Origin: Roseibium sp.
GTDB taxonomy: Bacteria > Pseudomonadota > Alphaproteobacteria > Rhizobiales > Stappiaceae
Reading direction: 5' to 3'
Length of the DNA stretch: 64,000 nt
Assembly (NCBI GenBank): GCA_017643215.1
Contig: JAEPNV010000012.1
Coordinates: 62,001-126,000 of the forward strand
A model generated the notes under the pieces. It had not been told where the DNA came from. It worked only from the letters and a program-made list of their open reading frames with translations, and searched no databases. The position numbers and the translations under genes are program-made. Of this stretch, positions 25,883 to 36,640 are shown in pieces. Each line of letters begins with the position of its first letter. Positions within the stretch are counted from its first letter, which is position 1.

Positions 25883-27509
25883 TCACCCGTCTTTCAGTTC
25901 CGAAACGGCCCGTGCCCTCAACTCGCGGCGGATCACCTTGCCAGTTGTTGTTAAAGGCAACGCGTCGACAAACGCGATTTCTCTTGGATATTCGTGGGCC
26001 GCGAGGCGGGTCTTTACAAACTCCGCGATGTCGCCGGAAAGTTCGCTGCTGGGCTCAAATCCGGCATTGAGCACGATGAAGGCTTTGACGATTTCCGTGC
26101 GTTGCGCGTCCGGCTTGCCGACGACCCCGGCCATGGCAACGGCGGGATGTTTCAAGAGACAGTCCTCGATTTCGCCCGGGCCGATCCGGTAGCCTGACGA
26201 GGTGATGACATCGTCGTCGCGGCCAACGAACCGGATCCATCCCGTGCCGTCGCGGATGCCTCGATCGCCGGTCAAAAGCCATTCGCCCGCGAATTTCCCG
26301 GCGGTCGCGGCCTCGTTGTTCCAATACCTGAGGAACATGACCGGATCCGGTTTTTTGACCGCGATGGTGCCAAGCGTGCCGTCCGGAACGATTTTTCCCG
26401 ACGCATCCACTACGGCCACCCGGTGCCCGGGAACGGGCCGGCCCATGATGCCCGGCCGCGCGTCCATGAGCTGTGCGCAACTGGACACGATCATGTTGCA
26501 CTCGGTCTGGCCGTAGAATTCGTTTATCGTCAGACCAAACGTCCTTCTGCCCCAGTCGATCAGTTCCGCGCCGAGGGTTTCACCGCCGGAAGCAACCGAG
26601 CGCAGGTTCAGCGTCCAGCGTTCCTTTGGCCGGTCCACCTGGCGCATCAATTTCAGCGCGGTCGGCGGCAGGAAGGCGTTGCGGATATTCTGATCCTGAA
26701 GGAACTGGAACGCGGCCTCTGCGGTGAACTTCTTGAACCGGCAGGCCACGACCGGCACGCCAAGAAAAAGCGCCGGCATCAGGACGTCCAACAGTCCGCC
26801 GATCCAGGCCCAGTCCGCGGGTGTCCAGATCCGGTCGCCGGGTTGGCCGAGAAAGTCGTGGCTCATCTCCACGCCCGGCAAATGGCCCAGAAGCACCCGG
26901 TGGGCGTGCAATGCGCCCTTGGGCTGGCCGGTGGTCCCTGACGTATAGATGATAATGGCCGGATCATCGGCACGGGTGTTAAAGGGCGAAAAGTCGGGCT
27001 CGTGACCGCGCATGTGGGCTGCCAGGTCTTCCGCCCCATCCCTGTCCCCATCGACGCAAAAAACCGCGGTCAGGTCGGGGAGAGCATTGCGCAGGCCCTT
27101 CAGTTTCGCCGCGCCACCACCGTCGGTGATGACCGCGCGCGCGCCGGAATCCTTCAAGCGGTAGGACAGCGCCTCTTCGCCGAAGAGCGTGAACAGCGGG
27201 ATCGTGATGGCGCCGAGTTTTAACGCCGCGATATGCGCGAAGGCGGTTTCAAGACGCTGCGGCAGCAACACACCGATCCGGTCACCGGGGCCGATCCCCC
27301 GGCTTTTGAGCAGATTGGCAAGCTGGTTGGATAGGCGCCGCAGCTCACCATAACTGTAGCTTGTCGCGGCGCCGTCCTCTTCCGCGTAGACAAGGGCTTC
27401 GCGGTCCGGATCCTTGTCCGCCCACGCATCGCACACGGCGACACCCATGTTGAAATGGTCCGGTACCGACCAGCGAAACCGGCCCACGAGGTCGTCGTAG
27501 CTTTCGACA

Positions 27510-27529
<20 letters not shown>
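25883..27529 (-). CDS. AMP-forming acyl-CoA synthetase of the liu operon
   Basis: A 548-aa ANL-superfamily adenylate-forming enzyme. Signatures: IIIYTSGTTGQPKGALHAH (ATP P-loop), NEFYGQTECNM, WLLTGDRGIRD, GRDDDVITSSGYRIGPGEIE and the C-terminal catalytic lysine in LPLTTTGKVIRREL. It is shorter than the acetoacetyl-CoA synthetase AacS (about 650 aa) and closer to medium-chain or acetate-type synthetases. In this operon it could activate acetoacetate, isovalerate or another branched acid. Two ATGs open the frame (27529 and 27526); GGAGG favours the second. It overlaps the mccA end by about 20 nt. Confidence 0.85.
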
Positions 27530-29504
<1,975 letters not shown>

Positions 29505-29514
29505 CGTCGCTTCC

Positions 29515-31122
29515 TCACATCCGGAACAGGCCGAAGCGGGTGTCATCGATCGGCGCGTTGAGCGCGGCGGAAAGCGAGAGGCCGAGAATGTCCCGGGTCT
29601 TGCGCGGGTCGACAATGCCGTCGTCCCACAGCCGGGCCGTGGCATATAACGGATGGCCCTGTTCCTCGAACTGATCGATGACCGGTTGCTTAAATGCGGC
29701 CTCTTCCTCCGCAGTCCATGTGCCGCCCTTCCGCTCAATGCCGTCGCGCCGGACGGTGGCGAGCACGCCGGCCGCCTGTTCGCCGCCCATCACCGAAATG
29801 CGCGAGTTCGGCCAGGTCCACAAAAACCGCGGATTGTAGGCCCGGCCGCACATGCCATAATTGCCCGCCCCGAACGAGCCGCCGACCAGCATAGTGATCT
29901 TCGGCACGGACGTTGTCGCAACCGCCGTGACCAGTTTGGCGCCGTCCTTGGCGATGCCGCCGCTTTCATAGGTGCGGCCGACCATGAAGCCGGTGATGTT
30001 TTGCAGGAAGACGAGCGGGATTTTCCGCTGCGAACACAGCTCGACGAAATGGGCGCCCTTGACCGCGCTTTCGGAAAACAAAACGCCGTTGTTGGCAATG
30101 ATGCCCACCGGCATCCCGTGAATGTGGGCAAAGCCGCAGACAAGAGTGGTGCCGTAACGGGCCTTGAACTCGTCAAAGCGGGAGCCGTCGACCACACGGG
30201 CGATCACCTCGCGAATATCATAGGGTGTTTTCAGATCCGCCGGCACGACACCGGGAATGTCTTCCGGATCATAGAGCGGATCCTCCGGCGTCTGCCGGGC
30301 GACATCCCAGTGCTTTTCGCGGTTCAGATTTGCGATCGCGCGTCTGGCCAGGGCCAAGGCGTGGGCATCATCGCGGGCTAGATGGTCGGCGACGCCGGAA
30401 AGGCGCGTGTGGACGTCGCCGCCACCAAGATCCTCGGCGGACACTTCCTCGCCCGTGGCGGCCTTCACCAAGGGCGGTCCGGCCAGGAAGATCGTGCCCT
30501 GGTTCTTCACGATGATGGTTTCGTCGGACATCGCCGGCACATAAGCCCCACCGGCCGTGCAGGACCCCATCACGACCGCAATCTGGGCAATGCCCTTGGC
30601 GGACATATTGGCCTGATTGTAGAAGATCCGGCCGAAATGATCCCGGTCGGGGAACACTTCGTCCTGATTGGGCAGGTTCGCGCCGCCGCTGTCGACGAGA
30701 TAGACGCATGGCAGATGGTTTTGTTCGGCGATTTCCTGGGCGCGCAGGTGTTTCTTGACCGACATCGGATAATAGGTGCCGCCCTTGACGGTGGCATCGT
30801 TGGCCAGGATCATCACCTCCCGGCCCTCCACCCGGCCGATCCCGGCGATCATTCCAGCAGCAGGTGCGGCCCCGTCATACATGGCGTGGGCGGCCATCAT
30901 GCCGACCTCAAGAAAGGGAGACCCGGGATCGAGAAGCCGGGATACCCGTTCGCGGGGCAGAATTTTTCCGCGGGACACATGCCGCTCCCGGGCTGACGCG
31001 CCGCCGCCCTCCAACGCGGTTTGCGCCGCTTCCTTGACAGCGCGCATGGCCGTTTCGTGGGCCTTGATATTGGCCGCGAAAGTCTCGCTGCGTGACGACA
31101 GGCTCGATTTCAGGATGCTCAT
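29515..31122 (-). CDS. mccB: Methylcrotonyl-CoA carboxylase, carboxyltransferase beta subunit
   Basis: The 535-aa carboxyltransferase partner of MccA. It has the two crotonase-like halves; visible blocks are [90 protein letters not shown] and [21 protein letters not shown], all diagnostic of MCC beta. Its ATG overlaps the upstream TetR gene by 4 nt, so the regulator and the carboxylase share one transcript. Confidence 0.95.
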   Translation of the reverse strand: MSILKSSLSSRSETFAANIKAHETAMRAVKEAAQTALEGGGASARERHVSRGKILPRERVSRLLDPGSPFLEVGMMAAHAMYDGAAPAAGMIAGIGRVEGREVMILANDATVKGGTYYPMSVKKHLRAQEIAEQNHLPCVYLVDSGGANLPNQDEVFPDRDHFGRIFYNQANMSAKGIAQIAVVMGSCTAGGAYVPAMSDETIIVKNQGTIFLAGPPLVKAATGEEVSAEDLGGGDVHTRLSGVADHLARDDAHALALARRAIANLNREKHWDVARQTPEDPLYDPEDIPGVVPADLKTPYDIREVIARVVDGSRFDEFKARYGTTLVCGFAHIHGMPVGIIANNGVLFSESAVKGAHFVELCSQRKIPLVFLQNITGFMVGRTYESGGIAKDGAKLVTAVATTSVPKITMLVGGSFGAGNYGMCGRAYNPRFLWTWPNSRISVMGGEQAAGVLATVRRDGIERKGGTWTAEEEAAFKQPVIDQFEEQGHPLYATARLWDDGIVDPRKTRDILGLSLSAALNAPIDDTRFGLFRM

Positions 31123-31760
31123 GCCATCCTTTCTCCCGTTTCTTTGCCGGCTGGATGAGCGCTGACCGCCTTGCGCGCCAACGCCGTGTAGAGATCCTCA
31201 ACCTCGGCGCGGCTGAGGCCGCCCCCGTTGCGGAACCAGGTGGGGATTCCGGTCAACATGGCGATCAGCGCACGGGTGGTGACCTTCGGATCGTCGATCA
31301 CATACCGTCCGTCGGCCGCGCCCTGGGCAAGGATGTTGGTGAGGATGGATTCATAGCGACGGCGTTCGGCCTCGACCGATCTGAAGTTCTCCGGCTCCAG
31401 ATTGCGCAGCTCCATGTAGGATACAAAAACCGCGTCCGCGCGCTCCAAGTGATAGCGGATGTGAAACCGCGTGAACGTTTCCAACGGATCGCAGGTGGAT
31501 GCCGCATGCTCCAATTCGGTGTCCCAGGCGGCGATCAGGTCCGCCATATGGGTCAACATCAGGTCCTTCAGAATGTCCTGCTTGGTCCGGAAATGATTGT
31601 AAAGCGCGCCCGGCTGTACCCCGACTTCGCCGGCGATCTGGCGCATGGAAACGGCCGCGTATCCATATCGCGCAAACAGTTTTAAGGCCGCACGACGCAC
31701 TCGGTCGGCCGTCTGCATGCCTTTTGACGTCGGCGGTTTGGTAAGATCTGAAGGGTTCAC
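31119..31760 (-). CDS. TetR-family regulator of the liu operon
   Basis: A 213-aa TetR repressor. The N-terminal helix-turn-helix is [43 protein letters not shown]. The ligand domain is divergent, as usual. I chose the GTG at 31760, preceded by GGAAG 5 nt upstream. The longest frame opens at an ATG at 31793, but that codon lies inside the predicted promoter spacer and would precede the transcript start. It is the first gene of the leucine/isovalerate operon, overlapping mccB by 4 nt. Repression relieved by a pathway acyl-CoA is inferred from context. Confidence 0.85.
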   Translation of the reverse strand: MNPSDLTKPPTSKGMQTADRVRRAALKLFARYGYAAVSMRQIAGEVGVQPGALYNHFRTKQDILKDLMLTHMADLIAAWDTELEHAASTCDPLETFTRFHIRYHLERADAVFVSYMELRNLEPENFRSVEAERRRYESILTNILAQGAADGRYVIDDPKVTTRALIAMLTGIPTWFRNGGGLSRAEVEDLYTALARKAVSAHPAGKETGERMA

Positions 31761-31778
31761 AAGGTCTTCCACAATGCA

Positions 31779-31807
31779 AAAATAAATGAACATTCATTCA
31801 TTTACAA
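31779..31807 (-). promoter_or_regulatory. Promoter with operator dyad for the liu operon
   Basis: On the minus strand TTGTAA (31802-31807) and TATTTT (31779-31784) are separated by exactly 17 nt. The spacer holds a perfect 6-2-6 dyad, AATGAA-CA-TTCATT (31785-31798). A TetR dimer on it would occlude RNA polymerase, consistent with autoregulation by the first gene. Confidence 0.65.
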
Positions 31808-31951
31808 TGAAAACTTGTGAGTGGCCTGTCTAAGAGAAATCAAAATCGCCAAAAAGCGGAGGATTTATAAAAACCGACACACGGGTGGGGTTTAGGGTCA
31901 GGAGTCATTAGTCTGCGCCCGATGTGCCGGCTTGTTTGAAAGGGAGCGACG

Positions 31952-32860
31952 ATGAGCGACGACAATGCAAAAAGCTGGGTCGAGGCTGAGTGGGCGGATG
32001 GCCTTGATGAAGAACTGGAAATGGAAATCGACGACAATCTGATCGCCCGCGATCTGGCGTTCATCTCTGACAAACGGCACAAATCCCCGCTCGACCGGAA
32101 CACTTATTTCTACGAACTCCTGAAACTCCAGGCCGAACTGGTCAAGCTGCAGGACTGGGTGGAGCATACGGGCGAGAAAGTCGTGATCATCTTCGAGGGA
32201 CGCGATGCGGCCGGGAAGGGCGGCGTCATCAAGCGTATCACCCAAAGGCTCAATCCGCGGGTCTGCCGGGTCGTGGCACTGCCAGCGCCGACCGAACGCG
32301 AAAAATCACAGTGGTACTTTCAGCGCTACGTGCCGCATCTCCCGGCCGGCGGCGAAATCGTTCTGCTTGACCGGTCCTGGTACAACCGTTCGGGTGTCGA
32401 GCGGGTGATGGGATTTGCCTCCGAAGACCAGGTGGAACAGTTTTTCAACGACGTTCCGGAGTTTGAACGCATGCTGGTCCGCTCCGGCATCCGCCTTGTC
32501 AAATACTGGTTTTCGATCACCGACGAGGAACAGCAATTGCGTTTCTTGATGCGCATTCACGATCCGCTCAAACAGTGGAAACTCTCGCCGATGGATCTGG
32601 AAAGCCGTATTCGGTGGGAGGACTACACCAAAGCCAAGGAAGAGACGCTCGACCGCACCAATATTCCAGAAGCGCCCTGGTTCATTGTGGAAGGCAATGA
32701 CAAGAAACAGGCCCGGTTGAATTGCATCAGTCATTTCCTGTCCATGGTGCCGTACCATGACATCGCGCATGAACCGATCACATTGCCTGACCGGGTGTTC
32801 AATCCCGACTACGAGCGAAAGGTCGTGCCTGAGCATCTTTACGTGCCGAGAAAATACTGA
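31952..32860 (+). CDS. ppk2: Polyphosphate kinase 2
   Basis: A 302-aa PPK2-family kinase that transfers phosphate between polyphosphate and nucleotides. The P-loop is GRDAAGKGG (83-91), the Walker B and lid are LLDRSWYNRSGVERVMGF (D140), and the C-terminus has WKLSPMDLESRIRWEDY, as in class I one-domain enzymes. Class I usually makes GTP or ATP from NDP, but direction and nucleotide cannot be read from sequence. GGAGCGACG precedes the ATG. No partner gene is adjacent. Confidence 0.92.
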   Translation: MSDDNAKSWVEAEWADGLDEELEMEIDDNLIARDLAFISDKRHKSPLDRNTYFYELLKLQAELVKLQDWVEHTGEKVVIIFEGRDAAGKGGVIKRITQRLNPRVCRVVALPAPTEREKSQWYFQRYVPHLPAGGEIVLLDRSWYNRSGVERVMGFASEDQVEQFFNDVPEFERMLVRSGIRLVKYWFSITDEEQQLRFLMRIHDPLKQWKLSPMDLESRIRWEDYTKAKEETLDRTNIPEAPWFIVEGNDKKQARLNCISHFLSMVPYHDIAHEPITLPDRVFNPDYERKVVPEHLYVPRKY

Positions 32861-32982
32861 CCGCCCGATTGCAGCTTCGCATCATCCGCTCGCCCGATGA
32901 CCTTTGATCAAAGCTCCTGGCTTTCAAAGCGGCGCCCCTGCGGATAGAACGTTGACACCAAACATGAAGATGGGGAGCAGGC

Positions 32983-33984
32983 ATGGACGGCATCGTCAGA
33001 TGGGGCATCTTGTCGACGGCGAAAATCGGACGGCAAAAACTTATTCCGGGCATTCGACGCTCCAAAACCGGCAAGGCAATGGCCATAGCCTCCCGCAACC
33101 TGTCGACAGCAGAAAGCGTAGCCGCGAACCTGGGCATTGAAAAAGCCTACGGGTCCTACGAGGACCTTCTGGCTGATCCGGATATCGATGCCATCTACAA
33201 TCCGTTGCCCAATCACATGCATGTCCCATTGACTATTGAGGCAGTCAACGCGGGCAAGCACGTTTTGTGCGAAAAGCCGATCGCAGTGACGGCCAAGGAC
33301 GCGGCGCAGTTGCTTGATCTTCCGAAGGATCGTCTGGTTGCGGAAGGCTTTATGGTCCGCGCCCACCCGCAGTGGATCCGCGCGCGTGACATTGTCCGTT
33401 CCGGCGCGTTGGGCGAGTTGCGGTCAATCCAGGGGTTTTTCAGTTATTTCAACGCCGATCCAGGCAACATCCGCAATAAAGCGGACATCGGCGGCGGCGC
33501 GCTCCTGGATATCGGGTGTTATCCAATGGTCGCAGGGCGTTACTTCTTTGAAGCCGAGCCGGTTCGGGTCATGTCGTTGATCGACCGGGATCCGGCATTT
33601 GGCACCGACCGGCTCTCCAGCGCTCTGCTCGATTTTGGCGATGGCAGGCGTTTGGACTTTACTGTTGCAACGCAGCTGGTTCCCTATCAACGGCTGCAGC
33701 TGTTCGGCACCAAGGCACGGCTGGAAATCAGAATTCCTTTCAACGCCCCGCATGAGCACGGCATGGAGCTTGTTATCGACGACGGCAGCCAGCTTGGTGA
33801 TGCGTCCGGGAAAAGCGAGACGCTCGCACCAGCTGACCAATATGCTGAACTTGTCGATGTGTTCGGCAGGGCGGTATTGGGTGTTGCGCCACTGCCCTAT
33901 GGCATTGAGGACGCGATACAGAACATGAAGATCCTTGACGCCATCTTTGAATCGGAAAAGCGCAACGGCTGGGCCGAATTGTAG
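32983..33984 (+). CDS. Gfo/Idh/MocA-family oxidoreductase
   Basis: A 333-aa NAD(P)-dependent oxidoreductase. It has the N-terminal VRWGILSTAKIGRQKLIPGI fold, YNPLPNHMHVPLTIEA, the signature CEKPIAVTAKDA and the C-terminal Gfo/Idh beta-sheet with GGGALLDIGCYPMVAGRYFF. Family members act on sugars, inositols or trans-dihydrodiols; the substrate is not predictable. It begins 122 nt after ppk2 and ends before a strong terminator shared with infC. Confidence 0.87.
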   Translation: MDGIVRWGILSTAKIGRQKLIPGIRRSKTGKAMAIASRNLSTAESVAANLGIEKAYGSYEDLLADPDIDAIYNPLPNHMHVPLTIEAVNAGKHVLCEKPIAVTAKDAAQLLDLPKDRLVAEGFMVRAHPQWIRARDIVRSGALGELRSIQGFFSYFNADPGNIRNKADIGGGALLDIGCYPMVAGRYFFEAEPVRVMSLIDRDPAFGTDRLSSALLDFGDGRRLDFTVATQLVPYQRLQLFGTKARLEIRIPFNAPHEHGMELVIDDGSQLGDASGKSETLAPADQYAELVDVFGRAVLGVAPLPYGIEDAIQNMKILDAIFESEKRNGWAEL

Positions 33985-34104
33985 GCGGCCTTTGCAAAAA
34001 CGGGTTGATCACCGGTCTGCTGTAATGCGCTGAATCCGCGGGCCTATTTGAACCGCCTGGTGTGCGATTTGCCGGCCGCGACTGGACTCCGCCCTCCAAA
34101 CAGA

Positions 34105-34130
34105 AAAACCTCGCCGAAAAGCGAGGTTTT
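34105..34130. terminator. Bidirectional terminator between the Gfo/Idh gene and infC
   Basis: AAAACCTCGC (34105-34114) pairs perfectly with GCGAGGTTTT (34121-34130) around a 6-nt loop. Each strand ends in a T-run, so it can stop transcription of both convergent genes. It is the cleanest terminator in the window. Confidence 0.85.
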
Positions 34131-34149
34131 GAAGAGCTGTTGACGGTGG

Positions 34150-34689
34150 TTATTTCAACGGCGCCAGGACCATGACCATCTGCCGGCCCTCGAGTTTTGG
34201 CGCGGATTCGACCTTGGCGACTTCGGAGGTTTCCTCACGAACCTTGTTCAAGAGCTTGACGCCCAGATCCTGGTGGGCCATTTCCCGGCCGCGAAAGCGG
34301 AGCGTCACCTTGACTTTGTCGCCGTCACTGAAAAAGCGCTGCATGTTCCGCATCTTCACCTCGTAATCATGGGTGTCGATGTTCGGACGCATTTTGATTT
34401 CTTTGATTTCGACTGTTTTCTGTTTCTTGCGGGCCTCGGCGGCTTTCTTCTGAGCCTGGTATTTATAGCGGCCGTAGTCGAGAATCTTGCAAACAGGCGG
34501 CTGCGCGTTCGGTTGGATTTCCACAAGGTCCAGCCCGGCTTCCATAGCAATATCCAGGGCTTCCTCGGTCGGCACGACTCCACGGTTGGAGCCTTCGTGA
34601 TCAATCAACTGAACTTCGCGGACGCGAATCTCTTGGTTGGTGCGCGGGCCTTCCTTGGTCGGAGGCGGGGCGCGGAACGGACGGCGAAT
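34150..34689 (-). CDS. infC: Translation initiation factor IF-3 (AUU start)
   Basis: IF-3 binds the 30S subunit, keeps it from 50S and checks start codons. The 179-aa protein reads [20 protein letters not shown], then [16 protein letters not shown], the IF-3 core [14 protein letters not shown] linker and the C-terminal MVMVLAPLK. The N-terminus needs the ATT at 34687-34689 as start codon: AGGAG stands about 10 nt upstream, an in-frame TAA lies three codons upstream, and the first standard start (TTG at 34608) would delete conserved residues. AUU initiation is the known basis of infC autoregulation, since IF-3 discriminates against it. Confidence 0.93.
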   Translation of the reverse strand: MRRPFRAPPPTKEGPRTNQEIRVREVQLIDHEGSNRGVVPTEEALDIAMEAGLDLVEIQPNAQPPVCKILDYGRYKYQAQKKAAEARKKQKTVEIKEIKMRPNIDTHDYEVKMRNMQRFFSDGDKVKVTLRFRGREMAHQDLGVKLLNKVREETSEVAKVESAPKLEGRQMVMVLAPLK

Positions 34690-34745
34690 GGTCGCTTACT
34701 CCTCTATCGTTGCTGACAATATGGTTTCAACCTACCAGGATGCAC

Positions 34746-34772
34746 AAAAAACCTCGAACGCGAACGCCGAGG
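34746..34772 (-). terminator. Terminator-like hairpin in the infC leader
   Basis: On the minus strand CCTCG (34772-34768), then GCGTTCGCGTT, then CGAGG (34756-34752) is followed by TTTTTT (34751-34746). An inner CG-TTCG-CG stem-loop lengthens it. There is no minus-strand gene upstream for it to terminate; infC starts 57 nt downstream. Confidence 0.6.
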
Positions 34773-34806
34773 AGAATTGCGCATTTGCCCTGCAGGCCGG
34801 TCCATG

Positions 34807-34835
34807 AAAATCCCGGCAAAACCGCAAAAAGTCAA
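34807..34835 (-). promoter_or_regulatory. Candidate infC promoter
   Basis: TTGACT (34830-34835) and GATTTT (34807-34812) on the minus strand are 17 nt apart; the -35 is good and the -10 weak. It would give a leader of about 110 nt containing the hairpin. A competing pair, TTGTGC and CATATT (18 nt apart), lies downstream of the hairpin stem. Nothing else is seen in the 383-nt gap 34690-35072. Confidence 0.3.
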
Positions 34836-35072
34836 CCGCAAACCATCTAAATGGGTGCCCGCAAATGGCCGTAGGTAGATTTCGTGCCGCCGCAATGGAC
34901 CCGTTCGTTCAATGCCGATAAGACGTCTTGTGCCGCATGCGCTGTAGAAATGCGGATGTTGGGAGGTTATGGCCGCTGGGCCATCTGGGCTGTGCGCTCC
35001 TGATCCCAATCGAAACGCGTTGCCGACGATCCGATCAAGCGGCGCTCAAGCAATTCGGGAGGGCGAAACCAC

Positions 35073-35564
35073 ATGGTCCAGGCGCGTCGAAACGAGGAGC
35101 GTCACCGTTCAGCATCCGGTTGGCGGTTCCTGTTGCAACTGGTTCGCGTTTGCCTCGGTTTTGTCGCCGCCTTGGTGGTCTGCGGACTGTTTCTCGCGTG
35201 GGGCCTGTTCCGGCCTGAATTGGCGGAAAATGACCCGACAGTCGTTGCGGCGACGTTCGGATCAGGACTTGTTGCCGCGAGCGTTGTTGGTGCGATCGTG
35301 CTTCTGCCGGCCATCCCCGCGATCGCGCTCGCAGAAGTGTTTCGAATCCGGTCTGTCATGTACCATGTCGGCGTCGCCGGATTGATCGCGTTGGGACTCT
35401 GGCTACTCGGTGATCAAAGCGATGGTGGCAGCGCAGTGCGCCCCGGGACAAGCGTTGCGATTGCCGGCGGTTTTCTGTCCGGGCTTACCTATTGGTTGAT
35501 TGCCGGTCGAACCTCCGGCAATTGGCAAGGCGGCCGCGCGGTTAATCCTGCTGGAGGCGGCTAA
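35073..35564 (+). CDS. Small membrane protein of unknown function
   Basis: A 163-aa protein with four predicted membrane helices: FLLQLVRVCLGFVAALVVCGLFLAW-type (residues about 19-43), GLVAASVVGAIVLLPAIPAIAL (about 64-85), VGVAGLIALGLWLLG (about 98-112) and SVAIAGGFLSGLTYWLIAG (about 126-144). The N-terminus is basic (MVQARRNEERHR), consistent with a cytoplasmic tail. I do not recognise the family. It is divergent from infC and converges with the YkvA-family gene, ending 4 nt past that gene's stop. Confidence 0.6.
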   Translation: MVQARRNEERHRSASGWRFLLQLVRVCLGFVAALVVCGLFLAWGLFRPELAENDPTVVAATFGSGLVAASVVGAIVLLPAIPAIALAEVFRIRSVMYHVGVAGLIALGLWLLGDQSDGGSAVRPGTSVAIAGGFLSGLTYWLIAGRTSGNWQGGRAVNPAGGG

Positions 35565-35953
35565 GCCGTTGGCGGCTCTTTCAGGTCGTCGTCGGCCAGC
35601 GCTTCGCGGGCAAGGTCATAGTGTTCGGGCCGCATGTGGCTTCTAATCATCGCGATGGTCGCCATCAATATGGTCGCATCATCGCCAAACCCAAATCCGA
35701 TGATGAAGTCGGGAACGACATCCAGCGGCAGGACAAAATACGCCAGTGCGGCCAGAATGGTCGCGCGGACCTTGGCCGGCGTTGCCGGATCGAGCGCGCA
35801 ATAGTAACCGGCGACGACCTCGTCCATGAGTGGGACCTGGCGCGCCGCCTTCCGGGCTGTCCGCAGCAGCTTTTGACGTACGCTGGCCTTTTGCTCTTCC
35901 TCCGGACCGAGAATTTCCGGATCGAACCCGAGATCGTCGAAGGGCGTTGTCAT
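35561..35953 (-). CDS. YkvA family (DUF1232) protein
   Basis: A 130-aa protein of the YkvA/DUF1232 family. The conserved hydrophobic core with VPLMDEVVAGYYC, AKVRATILAALAYFVLPLDVVPDFIIGFGFGDDATIL is characteristic: an amphipathic and a membrane-spanning helix around the P(L/I)DxxPD motif. I chose the ATG at 35953 (AAAGG upstream) and not the upstream in-frame start at 36025. Function is unknown. It is convergent with the small membrane protein gene. Confidence 0.82.
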   Translation of the reverse strand: MTTPFDDLGFDPEILGPEEEQKASVRQKLLRTARKAARQVPLMDEVVAGYYCALDPATPAKVRATILAALAYFVLPLDVVPDFIIGFGFGDDATILMATIAMIRSHMRPEHYDLAREALADDDLKEPPTA

Positions 35954-36135
35954 GTTGATGAGCCTTTGCAAGTCCCGTCCATGCGTGAAAAGATAAGGCC
36001 GCGCGGGCGCCGCTTCAACCGGCATTACTTGAGGCGGCGCATGTCATTGCCGCGCAGATTCGTCCGACGTACACAGCCTGTTTGAGCGGCTGGATGGACT
36101 TTTTAAAAGAACAAACAGTTACCCGGGAGGTTGAA

Positions 36136-36573
36136 ATGTCAACAGCGAAGGCTTCTTGTATTCTAACGTTCGCATTGGTTCTCGCCGTTGGAGGTGCTGC
36201 TTATGGTGGTGAAACGCCCGCGCCTGAAGGTGCCACGGTCTATTTCATCAATCTGAAGGACGGCGACACCGTGACAAGTCCGGTGACGATCCGGTTCGGA
36301 TTGAGCGGCATGGGCGTTGCGCCGGCCGGCATCGACGATAAGGAAAATGTCGGCCACCATCACCTGATCATCAACGAGACGATTGAAGGCGAAGAACTGA
36401 ACGAAGCCATTCCGGCCGACGACAATCACCGGCATTTCGGCGGCGGCCAGACGGAGGCGACAATCGACCTCCCGGCCGGTACGCACACGCTTCAGTTGGT
36501 TCTGGGGGATTGGAGCCACATCCCGCACAATCCGCCGGTGATGTCGGACCGCATCACGATTACCGTAGAGTGA
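36136..36573 (+). CDS. DUF4399 periplasmic protein
   Basis: A 145-aa exported protein. The signal peptide covers about residues 1-24 (ILTFALVLAVGGAAYG). The mature part is the DUF4399 domain: VYFINLKDGDTVTSPVTIRFGLSGMG, NVGHHHLIIN, DDNHRHFGGGQTEATIDLPAGTHTLQLVLGDWSHIPHNPPVMS. Several histidines (HHH, HRH, HIPH) and acidic residues cluster, suggesting metal binding, though no metal is known to me for this family. The ATG at 36136 has GGGAGG upstream; the open frame starts earlier at 36082. Confidence 0.82.
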   Translation: MSTAKASCILTFALVLAVGGAAYGGETPAPEGATVYFINLKDGDTVTSPVTIRFGLSGMGVAPAGIDDKENVGHHHLIINETIEGEELNEAIPADDNHRHFGGGQTEATIDLPAGTHTLQLVLGDWSHIPHNPPVMSDRITITVE

Positions 36574-36593
36574 CGATTGCGTCTGTGATGCGG

Positions 36594-36624
36594 TTCGGAC
36601 GGCGCCCTCTGGGCTCCGTCCGAA
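36594..36624. terminator. Long hairpin between DUF4399 and mcd
   Basis: TTCGGACGG (36594-36602) pairs perfectly with CCGTCCGAA (36616-36624); inside, GCCC (36604-36607) pairs with GGGC (36611-36614) around TCT. The 13-bp helix lies between convergent genes but lacks a U-tract on either strand. Confidence 0.5.
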
Positions 36625-36640
36625 TGGTGACCACGAAAGA

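Noticed and set aside
34704-35009. 101-codon minus-strand frame upstream of infC
   Set aside because: No domain or ribosome binding site; it spans the hairpin and putative promoter.
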